Part shown: positions 23,693 to 31,638 of the stretch, one piece after another
Layout of the letters: every line of letters begins with the position of its first letter
How positions within the stretch are numbered: position 1 is the stretch's first letter
The notes under the pieces: model-generated
What the model was told of the DNA's origin: nothing
Seen by the model: only the letters and a program-made list of their open reading frames with translations
Database searches by the model: none
DNA from: an uncultured bacterium
GTDB lineage: Bacteria; Krumholzibacteriota; Krumholzibacteriia; LZORAL124-64-63
Assembly: GCA_937910695.1 (NCBI GenBank)
Contig: CALEMW010000100.1
Location: 1-42,585 of the forward strand
DNA: 42,585 nt
Direction: 5' to 3'
Translations under genes and position numbers: made by a program

Positions 23693-24947
23693 CGGACGCC
23701 GGGTCGGGATGCCGCCAACCCTTGGGCACCACCACCACACCGCCCTCGGTCACGGTGAAGAGCTTGCGGTCCTCGTCGTGGTCGAAGCCGATGCGCATGC
23801 CGTCGGGAATCACCACGCCCTTGTCGAGGATGGCCTTGAGGATGCCGACGTGCTGCCCGATGATCGAGTTGTCCATGATCACCGAATCCTGAACGTGACT
23901 GCCCGCCTCGAGTCTCACGTTGCGCCCCAGAATCGAGCGCTCGGCCGTACCGCCGGTGATGATGGTGCCGCCGCCCACGATCGATCCGATGAGCTGACCC
24001 GTCGGCTTGTTGCCGCCATGGAAACCGTGCACCGACTTGGCCGGCGGCGTCGGTGCCATCCAGGTACGGACAGGCCAATCGCGGTCGTACAAACTGAATG
24101 CCGGCACGGGCTTCACCAGCTCCATGGAAGTCTGGTAATAGCTGTCGAGGGTTCCGATGTCGCGCCAGAAGCGCGGCTCGCCGGTGTTCTTGTCGAGGAA
24201 CGGGTAGGCCAGCACACCGCCTTCGGCCACCATCTTGGGGATGATGTTCTTGCCGAAGTCACGAGACGAAGCCAGATCCTCAGCGTCCTGCTTGAGTTCG
24301 TCGATCAGGTCTTCGCGATCGAACACGTAGACGCCCATGTTCACCAGGCACAGATCCGGCCGACCGGGAATTGTCTTGGGATCGGACGGCTTCTCTTCGA
24401 AACCGATGACCCAGCCGTGGTCGTCCACCTCGAGGATGCCGAAATCGTGGGCTTCCTCTTTGGGCACCACCACGGCACCCAGAGTCAGACGTGCGTTGCG
24501 GCGTGAGTGGAGTACCAACAAGGTCGAGTAGTCCATGCGGTAGATGTGATCCCCCGAGAGGATCAGCACGTAATCGGGTTTTTCCCTTTCGAGCAGATAG
24601 ATGTTCTGGTAGATGGCGTCGGCGGTGCCCTGATACCAGTTCTCCCCCACGCGCAGCTGGGGCGGAATGCCGTAGAGGAACTCACCGACCTCGTGATTGA
24701 AGATCTGCCAGCCCTTGAGCAGATGCTTGTCAAGGGAGTAGGACTTGTACTGAGTCAGAATGTAGATCCTGCGCAGCCCGCTGTTCCAGACGTTGCTCAG
24801 CGTGAAGTCGATGATCCGGTAGAGAGCTCCGAACGGCACGCCGGGTTTGGAGCGATCGTCGGTCAACGGCCGCAACCTCTGACCTTTCCCGCCGGCCATG
24901 ATCATCGTCAACGTATTTCGGGGCAGGTCGAGGATCTTCATGTTCAT
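23676..24947 (-). CDS. glgC: Glucose-1-phosphate adenylyltransferase (ADP-glucose pyrophosphorylase)
   Basis: A 423-residue enzyme making ADP-glucose from ATP and glucose-1-phosphate, the donor for glycogen. ATG 24947 has GAGG 9 nt upstream and overlaps the glgA stop by 4 nt. The nucleotidyltransferase domain has MIMAGGKGQRLRPLTDDRSKP, ALYRIIDFTLSN, LTQYKSYSLDKHL, QGTADAIYQN, LSGDHIYRMDY, VIGFEEKPSDP and FWRDIGTLDSYY. The C-terminal left-handed beta-helix follows (GSIVGGGTIITGGTAERSILG, VQDSVIMDNSIIG). It is last in the GH57-GH57-glgA-glgC operon. Its end overlaps the convergent nitrilase gene. Confidence 0.96.
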   Translation of the reverse strand: MNMKILDLPRNTLTMIMAGGKGQRLRPLTDDRSKPGVPFGALYRIIDFTLSNVWNSGLRRIYILTQYKSYSLDKHLLKGWQIFNHEVGEFLYGIPPQLRVGENWYQGTADAIYQNIYLLEREKPDYVLILSGDHIYRMDYSTLLVLHSRRNARLTLGAVVVPKEEAHDFGILEVDDHGWVIGFEEKPSDPKTIPGRPDLCLVNMGVYVFDREDLIDELKQDAEDLASSRDFGKNIIPKMVAEGGVLAYPFLDKNTGEPRFWRDIGTLDSYYQTSMELVKPVPAFSLYDRDWPVRTWMAPTPPAKSVHGFHGGNKPTGQLIGSIVGGGTIITGGTAERSILGRNVRLEAGSHVQDSVIMDNSIIGQHVGILKAILDKGVVIPDGMRIGFDHDEDRKLFTVTEGGVVVVPKGWRHPDPASVSAEA

Positions 24948-26446
24948 GGTGCGGTGCCTCCACGGCGTTGCGACGCTAGTTCCGCGTACATCTCTTCATA
25001 CTTGACGGCCGGACCATCCCAGCCGAACTCCAGGGCCATGCCCCTGCGCACGAGGGTATCCCATCCCGCGCGATCGCGCCACAGGTCCCCTGCTCGTTCC
25101 AAAGCGTAGCCGATGCTGCCCGATTCCATCGGTTCGAAAACGAAACCTACGCCGTCGGGCAGGCTCACGTCGGGCACCGTGTCGGCCAGACCACCTGTAA
25201 AGCGGACGATGGGGACCGAGCCGTAGCGCAGGGCGTACATCTGGGTCAGACCACAGGGCTCGAAACGCGAGGGCATGAGGAACAGGTCGGAACCCGCAAT
25301 GATGCGATGGGCCAGTCCCTCGTCGAAGCGTTCAGCGAAGACGACGTGACCGGGGTGCCGTTCCGCAGCGGAGCGAAAACCCGCGGCGATGGATTCCTCT
25401 CCCGTTCCAAGCACGGCGAGGCGCCAACCCGCCTTGACTACCGCATCGAGTTCAGGAAGCACAAGGTCGTAGCCCTTCTGCCACGCCAGTCGCCCGACGA
25501 TGCCGAGGATCGGCCCGTCGCGGTCGGGATCGCCGAACCAGGGCCGCCCCGGCACGAGGCCCAACTCCCGACACAGCTCCTGCCGACAGATGTCCTTGCC
25601 GGCCAGGTCGGCGGCAGTGAAGGGGGCCGGCAGGAATTCGTCGGCAGCCGGATCCCACACATCGGCATCGATGCCGTTGATGATACCGCTGAAGTCATCA
25701 CCCCGGGATCGAAGCACTTCGCCCAGACCGCACCCAAAGGCCGGATCTTCGACGACCTCCCTCGCATAGGTCGGACTCACGGTGTTGACGCGACCGGCGT
25801 GCAGGATGCCCCCCTTGAGGATGTTGAGAAACCCCTCGTACTCCAGCAGGCCCGGATGCCAGCCCAGCCCTTCGGGCAGATCAAACTGATCGATGACGTC
25901 GCGGGAATGGACGGACTGGTGGGCGAGGTTGTGGATGGTCAGCACCGAATCCGCCTCCCCCAAACCCGTCGTGCCTCCATACCAATGGGTCAGACCGATC
26001 ACCGACAGGGCGGCGGCGGCGTCGTGGGCGTGGACTACATCGGGCGTCCAGCCCAGCACCACCGGCAAAGCCAGGGCGGCGGCGGCGTGCAGGCCTAGGC
26101 GAAGAGGTGTGTCGCTGAATTCATCGACGTTTCCATAGCCGTAAATTCCCGCCCGTCCGAATAGCTCGTCCTGCTCCAGAAGATGCACAATGGGCCCGCC
26201 GGGATCGGTCCAGCGTCGGAGTCGAACGACCCGCACACGTCCGTTCTGGCGGATGGGCAGAGCAGCCGCCTCGGGGTCGGGCACGATGCCGAGCTCGCCA
26301 ACATCCATGTGGCCGTAGAGGGGCATCACAACGCGTATGTCGTGGCCTCGGGCTGCGAGAGCCCGTGACAGCGCCGCCACGGCGTCGCCCAGTCCTCCGA
26401 CCTTGGCCAGGGGCGCATACTCGGCAGTGGTCATCAAGATGCGCAA
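24944..26446 (-). CDS. glgA: Glycogen synthase (ADP-glucose, GT5)
   Basis: A 500-residue enzyme that extends alpha-1,4-glucan from ADP-glucose. TTG 26446 is chosen because GAGGAGG lies 5 nt upstream and the protein then opens with MRILMTTAEYAPLAKVGGLGD, as GlgA proteins do. ATG 26473 would overlap the upstream gene and has no site. The KVGGLGD motif binds ADP-glucose. Further motifs are HAHDAAAALSVI, LTIHNLAHQ, HAGRVNTVSPTYAREV, GIINGIDADVWDP, GIVGRLAWQKGYDL and PSRFEPCGLTQMYALRYG. The GT-B fold is complete. It sits between the GH57 genes and glgC. Confidence 0.95.
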   Translation of the reverse strand: MRILMTTAEYAPLAKVGGLGDAVAALSRALAARGHDIRVVMPLYGHMDVGELGIVPDPEAAALPIRQNGRVRVVRLRRWTDPGGPIVHLLEQDELFGRAGIYGYGNVDEFSDTPLRLGLHAAAALALPVVLGWTPDVVHAHDAAAALSVIGLTHWYGGTTGLGEADSVLTIHNLAHQSVHSRDVIDQFDLPEGLGWHPGLLEYEGFLNILKGGILHAGRVNTVSPTYAREVVEDPAFGCGLGEVLRSRGDDFSGIINGIDADVWDPAADEFLPAPFTAADLAGKDICRQELCRELGLVPGRPWFGDPDRDGPILGIVGRLAWQKGYDLVLPELDAVVKAGWRLAVLGTGEESIAAGFRSAAERHPGHVVFAERFDEGLAHRIIAGSDLFLMPSRFEPCGLTQMYALRYGSVPIVRFTGGLADTVPDVSLPDGVGFVFEPMESGSIGYALERAGDLWRDRAGWDTLVRRGMALEFGWDGPAVKYEEMYAELASQRRGGTAP

Positions 26447-26456
26447 AGAGGCCTCC

Positions 26457-28571
26457 TCAGACACCGACGCCATGGGTCATCGCAACTTCGAGTTCGAACT
26501 CCACGGCTTCGCCCGCGGGGAGGTCCACCGGCCACGAGAACAGCAGCATGTGGCCCTGATAGGTCAGATGGTAGCCGTCTTCACCTTGGGTGGCCGTACG
26601 CACGGGCCGCGACCAGACGTCGGCGGCACGACCCGTCTTCCAGACGATCTGAACGGAGTGCAACGGCACCCTCAGTGATAATGTCTCGATACCCGCGAAT
26701 TCCTCATTGTCGAGGGCTTCATCGCGTCCGTCCAGGAACACGCCGCCGTCGTAGAAGGCCTGGTTCCACTCCGAACCGAAACGGCAGCGCAGCGGTGTGC
26801 CGCCCTTGTTCTCCAGGCGCCAGCGCACGGTCATCGCAGCGGCTTCGGTGTCGAGGACCACGGCTTTGGTCAGCGCGACGGGACACTCGCCGCCGGATCG
26901 GTCCCGATAGCGGCCGTTCAAATCGAAGGCGACGGCGGGCGTTCCTTCATGGGCCCTGCTCACAGACGCCGCGGCGGCGAGGTTGCCGCCGTCCGCAGCA
27001 TTCATGTCAGCAAACGCCTCGTCGGCCGTGACGTCGGTGTGGAGCAGCCGATCGAGCAGACCATAGCGGGGCTGGGGATCCACGGCCAGCGCGCTGCGGA
27101 TCTCTGGCGTGACCTCCCACTGGATATCGTGGATGGACGCACCCTCGGCAGCTTCGGAACCAGCCCCGGTTTCCGGCGTCGCTTCGATCTTGGCGTGATA
27201 GGCTTCGCGCCTGCGGCGCAGGGTATTCAGCAGATTCCAATCTTCGCGGCGGTCCTCCCAAGACACCAGGGCACCCCCGCGGTCGGCGCTCAGGAACAGC
27301 TCCCAGGCCGCCCCGGACAGACGCACGTCAGTGCCCTCACGTCCCACCAGCGTGACGGCCGAGGCAGCCGGCACCGGCGCCGTGGTCTGCAGGATCTGCG
27401 TCCCGAGCACGAGATGACGCCATACGGCATGCCGCAGATGCGGCAGAGTGAGACCGCCGAACACGCCGTGCCAGTAAGCGCAGTTGCACTCGGACCGCCA
27501 GAGATGATCGCGGGCCTCCGCGATGCGATCGCCGTCGGCTCCCGCCGCTTCGGCGCGGGCGATGTCGTCGTGGAGCAGCAGCGCCCGTCGCTGCATCAGC
27601 AGGCTCTCTTCATACTTCTGGAAGAACTGACGCCAGAAGCCGCCTCGCAGGAACGGACGCATTTCGACCCAGTCGTCGGCGCCGCGGTGCTTCTCCATGA
27701 GCAATTCGTAGGTGCGGGCGGCGGGCATGGGCAACGACCACTCGCTCATCTCGAAATAGCTGTTGGGCGGCAGATAGGCGCGCTCGTGCGGGGGCTGCGC
27801 GTCGATCACCTCGGAGGGGTGGGCCAGCTCGAGCCAGTCCGACTCGGCGAGCAGGGCGACGATGAAACGGTCGAGCCACTGCTTGCCGTAGATCAGCTCG
27901 TGGGTGCCCGGCCAGGCGCCGAACTTCTCGCCGTCGTCGACCATGATCAGCACGCTGTCAGGATCGCGTTGATGAGCGGCGCGGCAGGCGTCGACGGTTT
28001 TATGGGGATCCTGGAAGGGGATCAGGTAGCGCAGCTCTTCGTCGATGGGCATCAGCGCGACCTCGGCGCCCAGATCATCGGTCAGCATGGAGCCGCGTCT
28101 GAGAGCTTCGGGTTGCACGCCGGCCTGCACGAAGTGGTAGTCGTCGAGCAGGGCGAACTCCACCCCCGCCCGCCGCAGCGAGCCGGCGATGTGGGGTTCC
28201 CAGACGCGTTCGGCCATCCACACGCCGCGGGGTTCGCTGCCCAGGCGCTCGCGCATGCGGTCCCGCGTCAAGGCGATCTGGCCGATACGATCGTCTTCCG
28301 GTATCGCGGCGAGGATGGGTTCGTAGAAACCGCCGCCGAGAATTTCCACCCGGCCGGCTTCAACCAGCGCCTTCACGCGGTCGAGCCACTCGGGCCGGTT
28401 ATCGTCGATCCACTCGAACAGAGGCCCGGTCACGTGAAGACAGAATCGGAACCCCGGATGGCGTTCGACCACTTCAAGGAACGGCAGGTAGCTGCGATCG
28501 TAGATTTCCTCGATCACCCAGCCGAAGTTGCCCACGGGCTGATGATCGTGCACGCCGAAGACGAGCTTCAT
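26457..28571 (-). CDS. GH57 4-alpha-glucanotransferase / alpha-amylase-like enzyme
   Basis: A 704-residue protein starting at ATG 28571, overlapping the upstream GH57 gene (ATGA). The N-terminus has the GH57 region 1 motif (FGVHDHQPVGNFGW). The likely nucleophile is E121 in VWMAERVWEP and the acid/base D212 or D213 in MVDDGEKFG. These positions match E123 and D214 of the Thermococcus litoralis glucanotransferase. After the barrel comes the helical bundle, then a beta-sandwich C-terminal half (PFQDP, CNCAYWHGVFGGLTLPHLRHAVW, later FELEVAMTHG). This two-domain build with DUF1925/1926-like regions is typical of the transferase group. It would rearrange or shorten alpha-1,4-glucans in glycogen turnover. 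No signal peptide is seen. Confidence 0.88.
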   Translation of the reverse strand: MKLVFGVHDHQPVGNFGWVIEEIYDRSYLPFLEVVERHPGFRFCLHVTGPLFEWIDDNRPEWLDRVKALVEAGRVEILGGGFYEPILAAIPEDDRIGQIALTRDRMRERLGSEPRGVWMAERVWEPHIAGSLRRAGVEFALLDDYHFVQAGVQPEALRRGSMLTDDLGAEVALMPIDEELRYLIPFQDPHKTVDACRAAHQRDPDSVLIMVDDGEKFGAWPGTHELIYGKQWLDRFIVALLAESDWLELAHPSEVIDAQPPHERAYLPPNSYFEMSEWSLPMPAARTYELLMEKHRGADDWVEMRPFLRGGFWRQFFQKYEESLLMQRRALLLHDDIARAEAAGADGDRIAEARDHLWRSECNCAYWHGVFGGLTLPHLRHAVWRHLVLGTQILQTTAPVPAASAVTLVGREGTDVRLSGAAWELFLSADRGGALVSWEDRREDWNLLNTLRRRREAYHAKIEATPETGAGSEAAEGASIHDIQWEVTPEIRSALAVDPQPRYGLLDRLLHTDVTADEAFADMNAADGGNLAAAASVSRAHEGTPAVAFDLNGRYRDRSGGECPVALTKAVVLDTEAAAMTVRWRLENKGGTPLRCRFGSEWNQAFYDGGVFLDGRDEALDNEEFAGIETLSLRVPLHSVQIVWKTGRAADVWSRPVRTATQGEDGYHLTYQGHMLLFSWPVDLPAGEAVEFELEVAMTHGVGV

Positions 28572-30268
28572 CGATGTCCTCCATCATCCAGAATCGAACG
28601 GGCGATTGCCGGATCGGGTTCGACACCCATCAACCGGGACACATTGCGCAGATGACCGCGGAACAGGTCGTCGAATTCGCGGGCATAGTCGGTGGGATTG
28701 TCGTCGCCGTACCACCAGAACCAATCGCTGCTCTCGGCATCGGCCATGGCGGCCATGGCGCGGGCCAGATCACCATCGCATCCTGGGCCCACCTTGGCCG
28801 GATCCGGCGCGCTCACGACACGACCGTCGCCCAGAGTCACGTCGATCAACGCCCCGGCCGCTTCGAGGTGGGGTTGGAATCGATCCCGCACCGCTGTGAG
28901 CAGGTCCCACCCACGGGTTTTTTCGGGATGTCCCATCCAGGTGGTGAAATCGGCGCGGATCCAGGAACCCGCCCGCACAGCCTTCAGGGGGGCGACGGCG
29001 CCGCCGGCATCCAGATGCTCTGAAAACGTACGCCACTGCAGATCGGGATGCGCCGCGATGCGCTCGTAGAACTCCCGCAGGAAGGCCTCCCCGCTGCCGG
29101 GGTAACCCTCCCAGGGATTCTCGCCGTCGAGGATCAACGGCACCAGATAATCGCCTCCGGCTGGCAGCGACGTGCGGATCGTTTCGAGGTGGCCGATCAA
29201 TTCGTTCACCGCTTCGTCAGCCGTCGCATGCTGGTACCGGAACCCGATGGCGTCGCTCAAGCCTGTGTCGCGGAAGTAGACGGCAGGCACGCCCGCGCCG
29301 CCCCAGCGCCAGGGTTGGAAATGTCGGCCTGGGCCGGGACCCGTTCCGGTCAAGGCGCAGGAAGCCTCCAGAACATGCTGATCGGTCGCCACCCACTCCA
29401 CACCTGCAGCCTGAAAAACCCGTAGGGCCGTTTCACTGATGGAGCCTTCGGCCGGCCACATGCCGCGGGGACGCACGCCCAGCACGCGTTCGGTCTCGTC
29501 GAGGGCCGTGCGCACGTGGTACCAGGCATCGCCGGGATAGCGGAACGGCGCAACAGGAATGTTGCCGCCGGGCACGGCTTCGAGGAAAGCGTCGCTGTCG
29601 CAAAGCAGAGGCAGGATGGGATGGTTGAGTGGCGTGCACGATATTTCGAGCTGACCGCTCTTCGCCGCCGCACGCCACTCTGCCAAAACAGCCGTCAAGT
29701 GCGCGTGCAGGACTGCGAAAAGGTCCGTCTTCTCCTGCTGGGTCCAGGCACCGCCCTTGGCCACCAGTTCTAGGACGAGCTTGTGTTCACGAAGCATGGG
29801 TCCGCACCAGGCCAAGTGAAATCCGACCTGGAGGTCGAGCAGGTCCTGTGTAGTGAAGCGTTCAACCCTGTCGTCCGGCACCGTGCGGGCCTTGGCGTCG
29901 CGCAGTGTCCACAGTTCCTTGAGACGAGGCAGGTCGGGAAAGGCCCGACCGTGATGAAAGGAGAAGAAATCCCGGACCAGTGCCCGACGCTGCTCCATGT
30001 CCAGATCTGCCGGATGAGGACGTCCCAGGACCAGGAAAGGGTCCTCAGCCCCGGCAACGGCGGCCTCGAGTTGACGCAACAACGAAGGCACGACGTTCAG
30101 AACAGCACGCGCTCCGGGGATCTCACGAGTGATGCGGGCAACATCGGCATAACTGTGAAGGGCGTGGAGCCGAACCCAAGGCATCCGCGGAAGTCCTGTG
30201 TCGCCATCGATATAGTCGGGTTGGTGCATGTGCCAGAGGACGGCCACTGAGAGTCGAGACGCCGGCAT
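28568..30268 (-). CDS. GH57 glycoside hydrolase (COG1449-type alpha-amylase family)
   Basis: A 566-residue protein. ATG 30268 follows AAAGGG; the frame is open further upstream, but that stretch overlaps the promoter. Its opening LWHMHQPDYIDG, with LPRMPWVRLHALHSYADV, is characteristic of the GH57 group often found beside glgA and glgC. The nucleophile is probably E274 in MWPAEGSIS and the acid/base D381 in LILDGENPWEGYP. It has no signal peptide. Predicted to cleave or remodel alpha-glucans in the cytoplasm; hydrolase, transferase or branching activity cannot be told apart from sequence alone. It is the first gene of the glycogen operon. Confidence 0.85.
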   Translation of the reverse strand: MPASRLSVAVLWHMHQPDYIDGDTGLPRMPWVRLHALHSYADVARITREIPGARAVLNVVPSLLRQLEAAVAGAEDPFLVLGRPHPADLDMEQRRALVRDFFSFHHGRAFPDLPRLKELWTLRDAKARTVPDDRVERFTTQDLLDLQVGFHLAWCGPMLREHKLVLELVAKGGAWTQQEKTDLFAVLHAHLTAVLAEWRAAAKSGQLEISCTPLNHPILPLLCDSDAFLEAVPGGNIPVAPFRYPGDAWYHVRTALDETERVLGVRPRGMWPAEGSISETALRVFQAAGVEWVATDQHVLEASCALTGTGPGPGRHFQPWRWGGAGVPAVYFRDTGLSDAIGFRYQHATADEAVNELIGHLETIRTSLPAGGDYLVPLILDGENPWEGYPGSGEAFLREFYERIAAHPDLQWRTFSEHLDAGGAVAPLKAVRAGSWIRADFTTWMGHPEKTRGWDLLTAVRDRFQPHLEAAGALIDVTLGDGRVVSAPDPAKVGPGCDGDLARAMAAMADAESSDWFWWYGDDNPTDYAREFDDLFRGHLRNVSRLMGVEPDPAIARSILDDGGHR

Positions 30269-30323
30269 ACGGGCCCTTTCTTTTTTCGGATTCAGACGGG
30301 AACTTTCAGTCCGGGACCTGCGT

Positions 30324-30351
30324 ACTATAAGCCATTGGCACCAGCAATCAA
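30324..30351 (-). promoter_or_regulatory. Sigma70-like promoter of the GH57-glgA-glgC operon
   Basis: Minus-strand TTGATT (plus 30346-30351) and TATAGT (plus 30324-30329) with a 16-nt spacer, giving a leader of about 50 nt before ATG 30268. The -10 box matches consensus at 5 of 6 positions. Confidence 0.5.
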
Positions 30352-30358
30352 CACGACA

Positions 30359-30410
30359 GAGCAAACGATTCGAGCAAACGGCAGAGCAAGCGAGAGACTG
30401 GGCAGAGCAA
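30359..30410 (-). repeat. Four TTGCTC units upstream of the glycogen promoter
   Basis: GAGCAA on the plus strand (TTGCTC on the minus) at 30359, 30372, 30384 and 30405. Three copies extend to CAGAGCAA. Spacings are 13, 12 and 21 nt. They begin 8 nt upstream of the -35 box, a position where activators often bind. The function is inferred. Confidence 0.4.
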
Positions 30411-30420
30411 GAGTGCGGCG

Positions 30421-30445
30421 AGAGGAGCGGGTTTTCCGCTCCTCT
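30421..30445. other. Hairpin in the divergent glycogen/ATPase intergenic region
   Basis: AGAGGAGCGG and CCGCTCCTCT form a perfect 10-bp stem with a GTTTT loop. There is no T-run on either side, and no gene upstream to terminate, so it may be an operator or part of a small transcript. Confidence 0.4.
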
Positions 30446-30497
30446 TGTCGTTGATGCCCCATGTGATCATCGCCCCTCCTCAGGCTGGGGGAATCTG

Positions 30498-30527
30498 ATG
30501 ACAGATGTCCGGATCATGCTTTATCAT
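30498..30527 (+). promoter_or_regulatory. Sigma70-like promoter of the ABC ATPase gene
   Basis: ATGACA (30498-30503) and TATCAT (30522-30527) with an 18-nt spacer, about 30 nt before ATG 30565. Confidence 0.42.
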
Positions 30528-30564
30528 CCGACACCTCGATTCCCTTCAACCCAGCGGAGGAACC

Positions 30565-31638
30565 ATGGCCAGGGTCGTGCTCGAACAGGTGACCAAGGAA
30601 TACCCGGGGGGTGTCGTCGCCGCCGCAGATGTGAATCTGGACGTTGCCGACGGCGAGTTCGTGGTGCTGGTCGGCCCCTCGGGCTGCGGGAAATCCACCA
30701 CCCTGCGGATGGTCGCCGGTCTGGAATCGATTACACATGGCAGCGTGTCCATCGGCGGCCGGATCGTCAATGACATCGAACCCCGCGACCGCGACATCGC
30801 CATGGTCTTCCAGAGCTACGCCCTTTATCCCCACATGAGTGTGCGCGACAACATGGCCTTCGGTCTCAAACTGCGCGGCATGCCCCGCAGCGAGATCGCA
30901 ACCCGCGTGTCCGACGCGGCGAAGGTACTGGGGATCGGCGAACTGCTCGAACGCAAGCCTCGAGCCCTTTCCGGCGGCCAGCGCCAGCGTGTAGCCTTGG
31001 GCCGGGCCATCGTGCGCGATCCCGCCGTGTTCCTCTTCGACGAGCCCCTGTCGAACCTCGACGCCAAGATGCGCGTGCAGATGCGCACCGAGATCTCCAG
31101 GCTGCACCATCATCTGAAAGCGACGATGATCTATGTGACCCACGACCAGGTCGAAGCCATGACCATGGGTCAACGCATCGTAGTGATGGAAGGCGGCAAG
31201 GTGCAGCAGGTGGATACGCCTTTGAACCTGTACGCCAAGCCAGTGAACCGATTCGTAGCGGGATTCATCGGCTCGCCGGCCATGAATTTCCTCGAAGGGG
31301 AAATCGTTCAGGACGGTGGTCTTGCATTCCGCAGCGGAAACGCCCTGGTCCCTCTGCCCGAAGGCTGGTCGCCGCCGCGGCATGACGAGCCGGCAGTGTT
31401 GGGATTCCGTCCTGAGCACGTGGACCTCGTCTCGACCGGGGGCTTCGCAGCTCCGGTGCAGGTCCTCGAGCCGTTGGGCAATGAAACCCTGCTGTATACC
31501 GAGATCGGTGAAACCCCGGTGACGGTCCGGGCACCCGGAATGATCGAAGCGGCCGTCGACGATCAGGTCCACCTGACCCTGCGCCGCGACGACATCCACC
31601 TGTTCGACCTCGCAACGGGAGCCGCGCTCACGGCCTGA
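30565..31638 (+). CDS. ABC sugar transporter ATP-binding protein (UgpC/MalK/MsmX family)
   Basis: A 357-residue ATPase. ATG 30565 has CGGAGG 4 nt upstream; an in-frame ATG at 30505 overlaps the promoter. Walker A is GPSGCGKST (37-45), the Q-loop is [14 protein letters not shown], the signature is [15 protein letters not shown], Walker B is [13 protein letters not shown] and the H-loop is YVTHDQVEA. The C-terminal third is a TOBE domain ([23 protein letters not shown]), typical of carbohydrate importers. No permease or binding-protein gene is nearby. It may serve several sugar transporters, as MsmX does in Bacillus. Location beside the glucan genes suggests maltodextrin import. Its end overlaps the convergent debranching gene by 11 nt. 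Confidence 0.92.
   Translation: MARVVLEQVTKEYPGGVVAAADVNLDVADGEFVVLVGPSGCGKSTTLRMVAGLESITHGSVSIGGRIVNDIEPRDRDIAMVFQSYALYPHMSVRDNMAFGLKLRGMPRSEIATRVSDAAKVLGIGELLERKPRALSGGQRQRVALGRAIVRDPAVFLFDEPLSNLDAKMRVQMRTEISRLHHHLKATMIYVTHDQVEAMTMGQRIVVMEGGKVQQVDTPLNLYAKPVNRFVAGFIGSPAMNFLEGEIVQDGGLAFRSGNALVPLPEGWSPPRHDEPAVLGFRPEHVDLVSTGGFAAPVQVLEPLGNETLLYTEIGETPVTVRAPGMIEAAVDDQVHLTLRRDDIHLFDLATGAALTA

Noticed and set aside
26949..28655. Long plus-strand open frame opposite the first GH57 gene
   Set aside because: Antisense to a gene with intact GH57 catalytic motifs, with no ribosome site and no family features.
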